Made by a program: the position numbers and the translations under genes
DNA from: Rhodopseudomonas faecalis
Lineage (GTDB): Bacteria > Pseudomonadota > Alphaproteobacteria > Rhizobiales > Xanthobacteraceae
Length of the DNA stretch: 64,000 nt
Reading direction: 5' to 3'
Assembly: GCF_003217325.1 (NCBI RefSeq)
Contig: NZ_QJTI01000012.1
Location: forward strand, 57,811 to 121,810
Notes under the pieces: model-generated
Told to the model about the DNA's origin: nothing
What the model saw: the letters and a program-made list of their open reading frames with translations, nothing else
The model's database searches: none
Part shown: one piece after another, positions 18,304-25,550 of the stretch
Position numbering within the stretch: the first letter of the stretch is position 1
Layout: each line of letters starts with the position of its first letter

Positions 18304-19395
18304 TTAGCGCGCCAGCTCGGTGAGCTTGAGGGTGACGGCGATGCGCCGGCCCTGGCTGACGACGCCGTCACGATGGATGCCGGCCGGATCATAGAGCGCG
18401 GCATTGCCGATATCGCTGGTCACCGCCCACTGATTGTTGATCACGGCATTGGCCTGATCCGTTTCAGCGGCGAGGTCGACACCGAAGGTCGCCTTGCGAC
18501 GCAGACCTTCCGGCAGCGCGAAGAACAATTCGCGCGCGCTCGGCCAGGTCGCCGACAGGCCGGAGTAATCATTGGCGCTGCGCACCAGACCATCCCACAC
18601 GCCCTTGGCGGCACGCTGGCTGCCGACCACATAAGTGAGCGGGCCGTTGGAAGCGCTGGTGTCGCTGAGATAGATCACCGCGCGCAGAATGTTGAAGCTG
18701 GTATCGACGTGGAAGTGATTGCACGGCGAGGCTTCGACGCCGACATCGGCGAATTCGCTCGGACCCGAGGTCTGATCGTTGATCTGCAGCGCGACCTGAC
18801 CGACGCCGACCGGACGCTTCAGATAAGCGCTGGCCGCTTCCAGCACGCCGCTATCGCCGGCGAGCTGATTGAGCGCCTGATAGATGTCAGCCGCGCTGGC
18901 CGGATCGAGCACCAGGCGGGTCTCATCGGCATAGGGATTGGCGGCCGGCTTGGCCGAGAGCTGCTGTTCCAGCGTCTTGATCTGCGGCGCGAGCAGATTG
19001 CGCAGTTCGGCAATCTTGTCGGCGGTGATGCGGAACGGCGCCACGCCATCGCGCTGCAACGGCTCGAGCAGTTCGGTGCCGCGCGCGGTCTTCGGCTTGA
19101 ACGAGTTGCCGGCGACCAGACGGCTGAGACGCTGCAACAGGATCAGCCGCAGATAGGTCGGCAGCAGCCGCGCCACCGCGCTGATCTTCTGATCGCCTTC
19201 ACCCGGTTGCGGCAGATGTTCAATGTCCACCACGCGACGCGACGAAGCCTGCGTCAGGCCATAGCCGAAATACACCATCGCCTTCAGTCGCGCGCCGAGC
19301 ATCGCCATCGGCAGCACGCGGCCATAGGCCGGATGCTTGTCGTAGTCGATCGCCGGCAGCGCGTCGTTCTGATAGGATTTACCGTCGGATCGCAT
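18304..19395 (-). CDS. PhyH-like Fe(II)/2-oxoglutarate dioxygenase family protein
   Basis: 363 residues. The distal half has the jelly-roll iron site: H229-V-D231 (in NHFHVDTS), distal His341 (AGIHRDG) and Arg350/351, which could hold 2-oxoglutarate. The run IYLSDTSASNGPLTYVVGSQR is a phytanoyl-CoA dioxygenase hallmark. The first 110 residues are an extra region with no match that I know. Function and substrate are unknown, though oxidation of a lipid or small molecule is plausible. A FixK/Fnr-type box lies 174-188 bases upstream of the start. Confidence 0.7.
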   Translation of the reverse strand: MRSDGKSYQNDALPAIDYDKHPAYGRVLPMAMLGARLKAMVYFGYGLTQASSRRVVDIEHLPQPGEGDQKISAVARLLPTYLRLILLQRLSRLVAGNSFKPKTARGTELLEPLQRDGVAPFRITADKIAELRNLLAPQIKTLEQQLSAKPAANPYADETRLVLDPASAADIYQALNQLAGDSGVLEAASAYLKRPVGVGQVALQINDQTSGPSEFADVGVEASPCNHFHVDTSFNILRAVIYLSDTSASNGPLTYVVGSQRAAKGVWDGLVRSANDYSGLSATWPSARELFFALPEGLRRKATFGVDLAAETDQANAVINNQWAVTSDIGNAALYDPAGIHRDGVVSQGRRIAVTLKLTELAR

Positions 19396-19500
19396 TCGTC
19401 GCCCCTTTAATTCTGTGCTTCAAGCGGGTGCCATAAACGCACACATCAATATGGTGGGGCTATGTCACGTCGCTCATGGCGCGGCGCCATCAGCAGTTGA

Positions 19501-19555
19501 AAGACCTCGGCTGCCGCAAGATCGGCGCCACGGTTGGCGCGATGCGAGGTCTTTA
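19501..19555. other. Nested inverted repeat
   Basis: aaagacctcg and cgaggtcttt (10-bp perfect arms) enclose a second stem gcgcc/ggcgc near 19525-19540. It could be a 5'-leader structure of the PhyH-like mRNA (minus strand), a small RNA or a terminator. There is no strong U-run, so the role is open. Confidence 0.4.
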
Positions 19556-19569
19556 AGTGATTCGTCGCA

Positions 19570-19583
19570 TTGACGTGTATCAA
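19570..19583. promoter_or_regulatory. Fnr/FixK-like box
   Basis: ttgacgtgtatcaa fits TTG(A/C)-N6-(T/G)CAA and is nine of ten positions from the Fnr palindrome TTGAT-N4-ATCAA. It lies upstream of the PhyH-like gene on the minus strand. Confidence 0.5.
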
Positions 19584-19708
19584 TCGGGCAACAGCAGGTT
19601 GTTGATGACCGTGTCACCGGCCACAGTGTTACCGTTGAACGCTGAAACGCGCAGGATGAGCCACATCATAACAGTACGGCGGATCGCAGCGGCGCGTTTA
19701 AGAAGAGA

Positions 19709-20500
19709 TCAGCTCCAGGCGTAATTCGCCGGGCGACGCGGCGTATAACGCGCCAGCAGCAGCCGCTGAATCAAAGCGTCGATCTGCAGCGCGGACTCGC
19801 AGCCGGCATCGGCGCCGATCTGCTCGGCGATGTCCGGCCGTTCGGCGAACATCCGGCCACTGACCACCACAGTAATGGCGGGATTGCGCGACGCGCGGCG
19901 GATCATGCGCACTGTTTCGGTGACGCGCGGCAGCCAATGCGCGCGGCGCAGCGCCGGGCTCAGCGACAGATCAACCGCGTCGAACCACAGATCGGCGACC
20001 AGATCCTTCAAATCGCGATCGGTCTCCGGAAACTCGCTATGGGTATTCCAGCCGGCCTGACGCAGCAGCTCGGCATTGAGCGCGGCACAGAACAGATGCG
20101 GCTCGCCGGGCTCCGGCACCACCAGCACGTTGCGCTGCGCGGCGTTGGTCATGGCGGGCGCCAGCCGGTCAAAACTGATGCGGCGCATCGCGCTCTGCAG
20201 ATGGCACAGCCCGACGGTGACCTCGAGTTCGCTGCACTCGTCATCGCTCCACAGATCGCCAAGCGCCCGGGCGGTCGGCTCGAACAACCCGGTGAACAGC
20301 GCGGGCGGCGATTTTTCGCGGGCGAGGCGCTGCTGGATCAGCTCGGCCGCGCCGTCCTGGTCGAGCGTCATCAGGCGGCGTGCCAGTTCGATGGCGCGCG
20401 CATCGCTCTCGCGCGGCAGGCTCGGGCTGGCGGCAACCGGCTTCGCAAACAGTTGCGGCAAAATGCTTGGAACGATGTTTTCGATGCTCACGGTTCGCAC
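19709..20500 (-). CDS. B12-binding-domain protein, PpaA/AerR-like
   Basis: 263 residues. The central region LWSDDECSELEVTVGLCHLQ matches the W..D..S..EVT.GL..LQ pattern of PpaA/AerR antirepressors, and the second half is a Rossmann-like cobalamin domain. The canonical DxHxxG is altered: only His135 in EPGEPHLF remains of the motif. In purple bacteria AerR/PpaA senses light or redox via B12 and counters the repressor PpsR/CrtJ. Here no ppsR or photosynthesis gene is adjacent, so the target is open. A FixK-like box lies about 165 bases upstream. Confidence 0.7.
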   Translation of the reverse strand: MRTVSIENIVPSILPQLFAKPVAASPSLPRESDARAIELARRLMTLDQDGAAELIQQRLAREKSPPALFTGLFEPTARALGDLWSDDECSELEVTVGLCHLQSAMRRISFDRLAPAMTNAAQRNVLVVPEPGEPHLFCAALNAELLRQAGWNTHSEFPETDRDLKDLVADLWFDAVDLSLSPALRRAHWLPRVTETVRMIRRASRNPAITVVVSGRMFAERPDIAEQIGADAGCESALQIDALIQRLLLARYTPRRPANYAWS

Positions 20501-20660
20501 ACGCTCAGTTTGCCTTCGCGCACAAATGCTGGTTGCCGGAAAATGCCGACCCGCAGCCGCCGAAGGTGATCAGCCGGAACGTCCGTCTCGGCCTCTCGCA
20601 GGCCGCTCGAAATGGGTCCAGTAGCGGCAGTCAGGGAAGCCGCGAACAAGGGAGGTGTCT

Positions 20661-20674
20661 TTGCTCTGGATCAA
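20661..20674. promoter_or_regulatory. FixK-like box
   Basis: ttgctctggatcaa fits TTG(A/C)-N6-(T/G)CAA, the FixK2-type consensus, without mismatch. It lies 160-174 bases upstream of the B12-domain gene (minus strand). Confidence 0.5.
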
Positions 20675-20879
20675 ACGTCATCGGGCGGCGGTATCCGATT
20701 CCGGCCAGCCTCGGCGCCGCGAATGGGCGCGCCGCCGGACCTGCCGCCAGCGCTCGGCGGCTTGGTAACTAGTATGTTACCGCGGTCCGTTTGACAGCCT
20801 TGGCGGCCGCCGCGATGCGCTCGCCTGGCGGATGCGTGCCCTGCTACCGGTGAGGCCGGCGTAAGCGCTTCTTTTGTCT

Positions 20880-20893
20880 TTGTTTTGGATCAA
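20880..20893. promoter_or_regulatory. FixK/Fnr-like box (one mismatch)
   Basis: ttgttttggatcaa has a perfect ATCAA half and TTG in the other half, with T in the fourth position. It could serve the B12-domain gene or the HAMP gene about 320 bases to the right. Confidence 0.35.
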
Positions 20894-21094
20894 ATGAGAG
20901 GTTAATTCGTAACGTATATTTACTGTTGTGCGAATCAGCGCAAGATTGAATCGGCGGACCAATTCCCCGGGGACGAATAAGCTAGGTTTAAGAAGAACTT
21001 AGTTCGTAGTTCGACCAGGGGGTGATTCGGTGACGAGTTCTGCTTGCTCACATGCGTCGAGTTCGCCACGTGGCGTGATGCGTATCCGGTGCGA

Positions 21095-21135
21095 TTAACG
21101 AAAAATTAGCGCTGGAATTAACCTTTCTATTAACC
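21095..21135 (+). promoter_or_regulatory. CtrA-like motifs upstream of the HAMP gene
   Basis: TTAA-N7-TTAG at 21095-21109 is one mismatch from the CtrA box. Two direct TTAACC half-sites follow (21118 and 21130), but with an eight-base gap. The HAMP gene starts 80 bases downstream. Confidence 0.3.
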
Positions 21136-21215
21136 ATGAGGGCTATGCGTCAGTCACGCCTGTCACCTTAGAGGGGCAAGCTGCCCGCCAAATCAAAGAA
21201 AGTTGGAGAAAGACG

Positions 21216-21989
21216 ATGAATTTCGATCTCTCGAATCGCAACCTTGCCCAGAAGATCTCGATCCTGGTTTTGGGTATCACCCTGTTCGTCACCGTCGCGA
21301 TCGGGGGCGCTGGACAGATGGCGCTGCAGAAGGTCAGCGCTCAGAATGCTAACAACGCGAGCGTTGCCTCGCTCGGCCGGCTCGTCGATCAGGGTGGAGC
21401 CGTTTTGTCGCCGGTGACCAATTCCGATGGAAGGGTCGTCGGCATGCTCGTGATGAGCAAGGATGCTGGACCCGCGGTGATGCCGGCGTCGTTTGACGGC
21501 AGCATGGCGATCCAGACCTCGGACTCGGTTGTGGTGTCGAACACCCCGGCTGGCCCGAATGCCAAGACCCTGCTGGTGCTCGCCGGTCTGGCCGTGTTTG
21601 CGGTGGTTGGTTTTGTGGGTACCCGGATCTCCCGCGGTCTGCTCGAGCCGCTCGGCCAGCTTGAGAAGGACATCGACGAACTGGCTCGTGGCAACACCCA
21701 GGTTCGCCTGCATGCCCTGAACCGCACCGACGAAATCGGCCGCATCGCTCGCTCGATGGCCAAGATCCAGGAATCGCTGGTTGAACTGGCTCGCATCAAG
21801 ACCCAGCGCTTCACCGCTGCCGCGCCGACCCTGATGAACAGCCTGAAAGACTTCTGGGAAGGCTTGAAGTCAGCAGCCCGCAACGCCCGTGAACTGATCT
21901 CGGCGGACGGCAATATGGTCGGACAGTATATGCAGAAGTCCTGGTCGAACTGGATTCACAACGGCCTCGGCATTCCGAAGCGCGCCTGA
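21216..21989 (+). CDS. HAMP-domain membrane protein without an output domain
   Basis: 257 residues. Membrane helix 1 is at about 13-33, a small periplasmic part of some 85 residues follows, and helix 2 is at 118-136. The HAMP domain (about 137-190, with EPLGQLEKDIDELARG) is followed by a short helical region. No kinase, cyclase or methyl-accepting domain is present, and about 65 residues remain after HAMP. It may be a sensor that signals through a partner, or a structural membrane protein. The ATG at 21216 follows the site ggaga. A strong terminator follows, so it is a single transcription unit. Confidence 0.78.
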   Translation: MNFDLSNRNLAQKISILVLGITLFVTVAIGGAGQMALQKVSAQNANNASVASLGRLVDQGGAVLSPVTNSDGRVVGMLVMSKDAGPAVMPASFDGSMAIQTSDSVVVSNTPAGPNAKTLLVLAGLAVFAVVGFVGTRISRGLLEPLGQLEKDIDELARGNTQVRLHALNRTDEIGRIARSMAKIQESLVELARIKTQRFTAAAPTLMNSLKDFWEGLKSAARNARELISADGNMVGQYMQKSWSNWIHNGLGIPKRA

Positions 21990-22076
21990 GGTCGGTGTCG
22001 CACGGCGCGCTGACCGACTGCAGCGGAAAGCGCGCCCGGGACACAAAGCTCAGATTTCGGCTTAAGCCACAGCAAC

Positions 22077-22106
22077 AAAAGCCCGCGATCTTCGCGGGCT
22101 TTTTTA
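22077..22106 (+). terminator. Rho-independent terminator after the HAMP gene
   Basis: aaagcccgcg-atctt-cgcgggcttttttta-type hairpin (11-bp stem, short loop) followed by six T residues. Confidence 0.9.
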
Positions 22107-22516
22107 TTGTCCGGTCCATTTGGGCCGCAGGGCGCACACCCGCCGCCGCAGACCGCGGCTTTGCTCGATCGACGCGGGCCCGGCTCGATCAAGCGGTTAC
22201 CGCGCCCGCCGCTCCGGCCACCGCCCGCTCTCGCGCAGCCATCCTTTTCGCCGCACACTTCTCCCGGTCACCGGGTCATGGCCGGTCTACGCTCGCGAGC
22301 GAGGCCTATAGCGATCAGATCAAGCCGCGCACGGTCGCTGCCAAGCCGAGAGGGGCAGCCGCGCCAGGCTATTTTTTGATCGCGCCGCCTCGGTCGCCAC
22401 CGTCTCAGAGCGCCGCGGCTAGCCCGATGGCGCTGTCCGCCCGCCCGGCGCCAGTGGCACCCGCCGTCGTCGGCGCCGCCTGATCCGCGCGTCATGGCCG
22501 GGCACGTTGTTCAGCC

Positions 22517-22690
22517 CGGAGACATGACCGACGGGTGTTCGGGGACATAGCCGACACATCCTAGCGGCATAGTGGCTGGATTTGGCGGTTGGAGGCCAAG
22601 TCCATGCCCTGGCGTGAGATGTCGGTAATAAATCAGAGGCGTGCGTTTGTGCGGCTCGCGGCGCAGGACGCGGGGCGAATCGGCGGCCCT
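22517..22690 (+). mobile_element. Relic of an IS481-type insertion sequence (left end)
   Basis: Two direct copies of an end-like motif, cggagacatgaccgacggg and cggggacatagccgacaca, lie 23 bases apart at 22517-22558. They are followed at 22604 by an ATG opening MPWREMSVINQRRAFVRLA, the characteristic start of IS481-group transposases. After about 28 codons the similarity ends and no DDE domain follows. The element is therefore a dead 5' fragment. Confidence 0.6.
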
Positions 22691-23064
22691 CAAATTTCTG
22701 CGCGTTTGCAGACCGCCGAGCCTGTCAGAGCACCGCAGCCCTCGGGCTGCCGGACCACCAGCGATGACAAGCTCGGTCTCAGCCGCGCATCAGATTGCGA
22801 GTTCAGCGATTGCTTCGACAAATCCCGGTTCAGCATCGCGCATCGGCAAAAGGCCGTCGTAGCCACGCCGCCCGAACAACAAGGTGTGCGGCATCAAATT
22901 GATGCACGACGTGATTCAGCCCGAAGAGAAAACAGCGAGGAGAGGGGGTGATCGATGATCGCCAGCCTCAGCGATCAGCACCAGCACAACGCGAAACGCC
23001 GCGCAGGGCCGCAGCAAGCGGCGCCAACCGGCGATCGTTGAACCAACAATGTCGTTAGAAATTC

Positions 23065-23139
23065 TGGAGCGGGCGAAGGGATTCGAACCCTCGACCCCAA
23101 CCTTGGCAAGGTTGTGCTCTACCCCTGAGCTACACCCGC
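23065..23139 (-). tRNA. tRNA-Gly (GCC)
   Basis: Read on the minus strand, the acceptor gcgggtg pairs with cgcccgc, the D-arm is tagctcaggggtagagca, the anticodon loop holds GCC (cttgccaag), and the T-arm contains gggttcgaatccc. The discriminator is T and CCA is encoded. It recognises GGC/GGT glycine codons. It lies close to an IS relic, and tRNA 3' ends are common integration sites, but no integrase is seen. Confidence 0.95.
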
Positions 23140-23467
23140 ATCCGAGAAGCGCTAGGCGGCGGCTTGGCCGCCAGCGACGAACAGACCTATGCCAAAACCC
23201 GCCGCCGAATGCAACACCGCATCTGAAGAATATCTTCGTCATGTTGATGGTGGGCCAACAACCCGGCCGGATCGCGATTGAAAACCGGCCGCGCAAGCGC
23301 CACCTATCCGTTGAAACGCGCCCGATCTTCCCGCACATCCGGCTTCGCAATGCTAATGCGCGGAAATGACGAGGGGATTTTGGCGCGGCCACCATTCTCG
23401 GACCCCCATGCGCCGGCCGCCGAGCCGTGTTAAAGGGGTTCCATCATTGCAATAGGGCGAGGACGAC

Positions 23468-24391
23468 GTGACGATCCTAGACGAGGGCAACGCGGCAGGG
23501 CCGCAGGCGACGGCCGATTTGATCAAGGACACCAGCACCCCGGCTTTCGTCAAAGACGTGCTGGAAGAGTCCAAGCGGCAGCCGGTGCTGGTCGATTTCT
23601 GGGCGCCGTGGTGTGGTCCCTGCAAGCAGCTGACCCCGATCATCGAGCGGGTGGTTCGCGCCGCCGGTGGCCGGGTCAAGCTCGTTAAGATGAACACCGA
23701 CGAGCACCCCTCGATCCCGCAACAGATGGGCATTCAATCGATTCCCGCCGTGGTGGCGTTTGTGGGTGGCCGTCCGGTCGACGCCTTTATGGGCGCGGTG
23801 CCGGAGAGCGAGGTCAAAGCCTTCATCGACCGGCTGACCGCCAATCTGCCCGGCAATGGCTCGCCCCAGGTCGCCGAGCTGATCGACGAAGCCGAGGCGG
23901 CGCTCGCCGCCGGCGATACCGCGACCGCCGCATCGATCTATGCCGAGGTGCTGACCGCCGACGCCGCCAATATTCCAGCGATCGCCGGGCTGGCGCGCTG
24001 CTATCTCGAAGGCGGCGCGATTGAGCAGGCCAAGCAGACCCTGGAGATGGTGCCGGAAGCCAAGCGCGAAGACGGCGCGGTGAAAGCGGTGCAAGCCGCG
24101 ATCGAGCTTGCCGAACAGGCCAGCTCGCTCGGCCCGCTGGCGGAGCTGGAGCAGAAGGTCGCCGCCGATCCGCGTGATTTTCAGGCGCGTTTTGACCTGG
24201 CGCTGGCGCTCAATGCCGCCGGCAAGCGGGAAGACGCCACCACCCAGCTGCTGGAAATCGTCAAGCGCGACCGCAAATGGAACGAAGACGGCGCCCGCAA
24301 GCAGCTCGTCCAGCTGTTTGAAGCCTGGGGCGCCACCGACCAAGCCACCATCGAGGGCCGCAAGCGGCTGTCGACCATCCTGTTCTCCTAG
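23468..24391 (+). CDS. Thioredoxin-TPR protein (CnoX/YbbN-like)
   Basis: 307 residues. A thioredoxin fold (about 20-125) with the active site W-C49-G-P-C52-K is followed by a C-terminal TPR-like helical part. This layout is that of YbbN/CnoX, a chaperedoxin that protects and hands oxidised proteins to GroEL or DnaK. E. coli CnoX has SXXC in place of CXXC, while this protein keeps CGPC and may therefore be redox-active. The start is GTG. The LON-domain gene follows after 17 bases, so a quality-control operon is likely. Confidence 0.88.
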   Translation: MTILDEGNAAGPQATADLIKDTSTPAFVKDVLEESKRQPVLVDFWAPWCGPCKQLTPIIERVVRAAGGRVKLVKMNTDEHPSIPQQMGIQSIPAVVAFVGGRPVDAFMGAVPESEVKAFIDRLTANLPGNGSPQVAELIDEAEAALAAGDTATAASIYAEVLTADAANIPAIAGLARCYLEGGAIEQAKQTLEMVPEAKREDGAVKAVQAAIELAEQASSLGPLAELEQKVAADPRDFQARFDLALALNAAGKREDATTQLLEIVKRDRKWNEDGARKQLVQLFEAWGATDQATIEGRKRLSTILFS

Positions 24392-24408
24392 CAAAGGGCC
24401 GGGCCGCC

Positions 24409-25083
24409 ATGCCGATCAATGCCGACTATCGCGGACCCGGCGATTTGCCCGAGGTGATCCCGGTGTTCCCGCTGCCGGGCGCGCTGCTGTTGCCGCGCGG
24501 CCAGATGCCGCTCAACATTTTCGAGCCGCGCTATCTGGCGATGATCGACGACGCGCTGCGCGACGGCCATCGCTTGATCGGCATGATCCAGCCGGACGCC
24601 AGCCATTCCGGCGGCGACAGCAAGCCGAAGCTGTTCGAAGTCGGCTGCGTCGGCCGCATCACGCAGTTCGCCGAAACCGGCGATGGCCGCTATCTGTTGG
24701 AACTGACAGGGGTTTCGCGCTTCAAGGTGGTCGAGGAACTGACCGTGAAGACCCCCTATCGGCAGTGCCGGGTCGATTTTTTTGCCTTTGTCGACGATTT
24801 CGAGGCTCGCAAGGGCGAGGACGACGTCGACCGCGACGCGCTGCTCGAAGCGCTGCGCGGGTTCCTCAAGGCCAATCACCTCAAGGTCGATTGGGACGGC
24901 ATCGAGAACGCGCCCAACGAAGCGCTGGTCAATGCTTTGGCGATGATGTCGCCCTACGGCTCGGCCGAGAAGCAGGCGCTGCTGGAAGCCCCGGACCTCA
25001 AAACCCGCGCCGAAATCCTGGTGGCGGTCACCGAGATGGAGCTGGCCAAGAAGCGCACCAGCGGCGATCCACCGCTGCAATGA
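24409..25083 (+). CDS. LON N-terminal (substrate-binding) domain protein
   Basis: 224 residues made only of the Lon substrate-recognition domain (PVFPLPGALLLPRGQMPLNIFEPRYLAMI at the start, GRITQF, and helices to the end). The AAA+ and protease parts of Lon are missing. Alphaproteobacteria often carry such a protein next to the thioredoxin-TPR gene, as here with a 17-base gap. Probably binds misfolded or damaged proteins; partner unknown. Confidence 0.85.
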   Translation: MPINADYRGPGDLPEVIPVFPLPGALLLPRGQMPLNIFEPRYLAMIDDALRDGHRLIGMIQPDASHSGGDSKPKLFEVGCVGRITQFAETGDGRYLLELTGVSRFKVVEELTVKTPYRQCRVDFFAFVDDFEARKGEDDVDRDALLEALRGFLKANHLKVDWDGIENAPNEALVNALAMMSPYGSAEKQALLEAPDLKTRAEILVAVTEMELAKKRTSGDPPLQ

Positions 25084-25171
25084 CACCGCAGCAATGACCA
25101 TGACGAATTTGACGCAGCGCCCCGCGGCGGGCGGCGCGCCCGTGCTATAGCAGCGGCGCCCAAAATGGCTT

Positions 25172-25226
25172 TCCGACGCATTTTCTTGACGCCGACCGGC
25201 AGCCATTTTGCTCGAAATCGCTATAG
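25172..25226. repeat. Intergenic element with core acgcattttcttgacgc (copy 2)
   Basis: Second copy of the element at 6151-6203: gacgcattttcttgacgcc, then gaccggcagccattttgct, then cgaaatcgctatag. It lies just upstream of the Trm112-like gene. Confidence 0.7.
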
Positions 25227-25262
25227 AGTGTTTCACCCCAAAGGAATTATTGGACTGTTGTG

Positions 25263-25463
25263 ATGAGCCCGACCTCTTCCGATGGCGCCGCCGGTGCCGT
25301 CGATCGCAAGCTTCTCGATATCCTGGTTTGCCCGATCACCAAGGGCCCGCTCGAATTCGACGCCGCGCGCCAGGAACTGATTTCCCGTCGCGCCAAGCTT
25401 GCTTATCCGATCCGCGACGGCATTCCGATCATGCTGCCGGAAGAAGCGCGCAGGCTCGATTGA
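25263..25463 (+). CDS. Trm112/YcaR-like small protein
   Basis: 66 residues. The Trm112 pattern is seen as [14 protein letters not shown] and [20 protein letters not shown]. The single CP pair and loss of the second zinc cysteine pair are usual in alphaproteobacterial members (UPF0434 group). Trm112 proteins activate methyltransferases. The ATG at 25263 is preferred to the GTG just before it. The next gene begins 87 bases downstream of its stop. Confidence 0.85.
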   Translation: MSPTSSDGAAGAVDRKLLDILVCPITKGPLEFDAARQELISRRAKLAYPIRDGIPIMLPEEARRLD

Positions 25464-25550
25464 GTGCGTTCTTGGCCCGGTCGCTCTTGGCCAAGTTGCT
25501 CTTGGTCCTTTTGCTCGAGGCCGAGTCGCTTTTGGCGGGGCGCGCTGCTG

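Larger units (their letters stand above)
19396..19708. other. Intergenic region between the PhyH-like and B12-domain genes
   Basis: No gene seen. It contains a long imperfect hairpin (19501-19555) and an Fnr/FixK-like box (19570-19583), listed separately. The rest is unremarkable. Confidence 0.5.
20501..21215. other. Long regulatory intergenic region
   Basis: About 715 bases without a convincing gene between divergent genes. Holds two FixK-like boxes (20661-20674, 20880-20893), a 6-bp inverted repeat ggtaac/gttacc (20764-20781), and CtrA-like motifs near 21095-21135. Base composition becomes more AT-rich from about 20870 on, consistent with promoters. Confidence 0.5.
21990..23467. other. Gene-poor region with terminator, IS relic and tRNA
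   Basis: About 1.5 kb. Holds the HAMP-gene terminator (22077-22106), an IS481-type relic (about 22517-22690) and tRNA-Gly (23065-23139). Between 22110 and 22510, and 22700 and 23060, I see no gene with convincing coding signal. 23140-23467 is also empty up to the GTG of the thioredoxin-domain gene. Confidence 0.5.

Noticed and set aside
21118..21135. TTAACC pair as a full CtrA box
   Set aside because: The spacer is eight bases, not seven; kept only as two half-sites.
22107..23064. Short open frames in the gene-poor region, including a minus-strand frame near 22750-22900
   Set aside because: Broken by stops, no ribosome sites and no family motif; probably decayed sequence.
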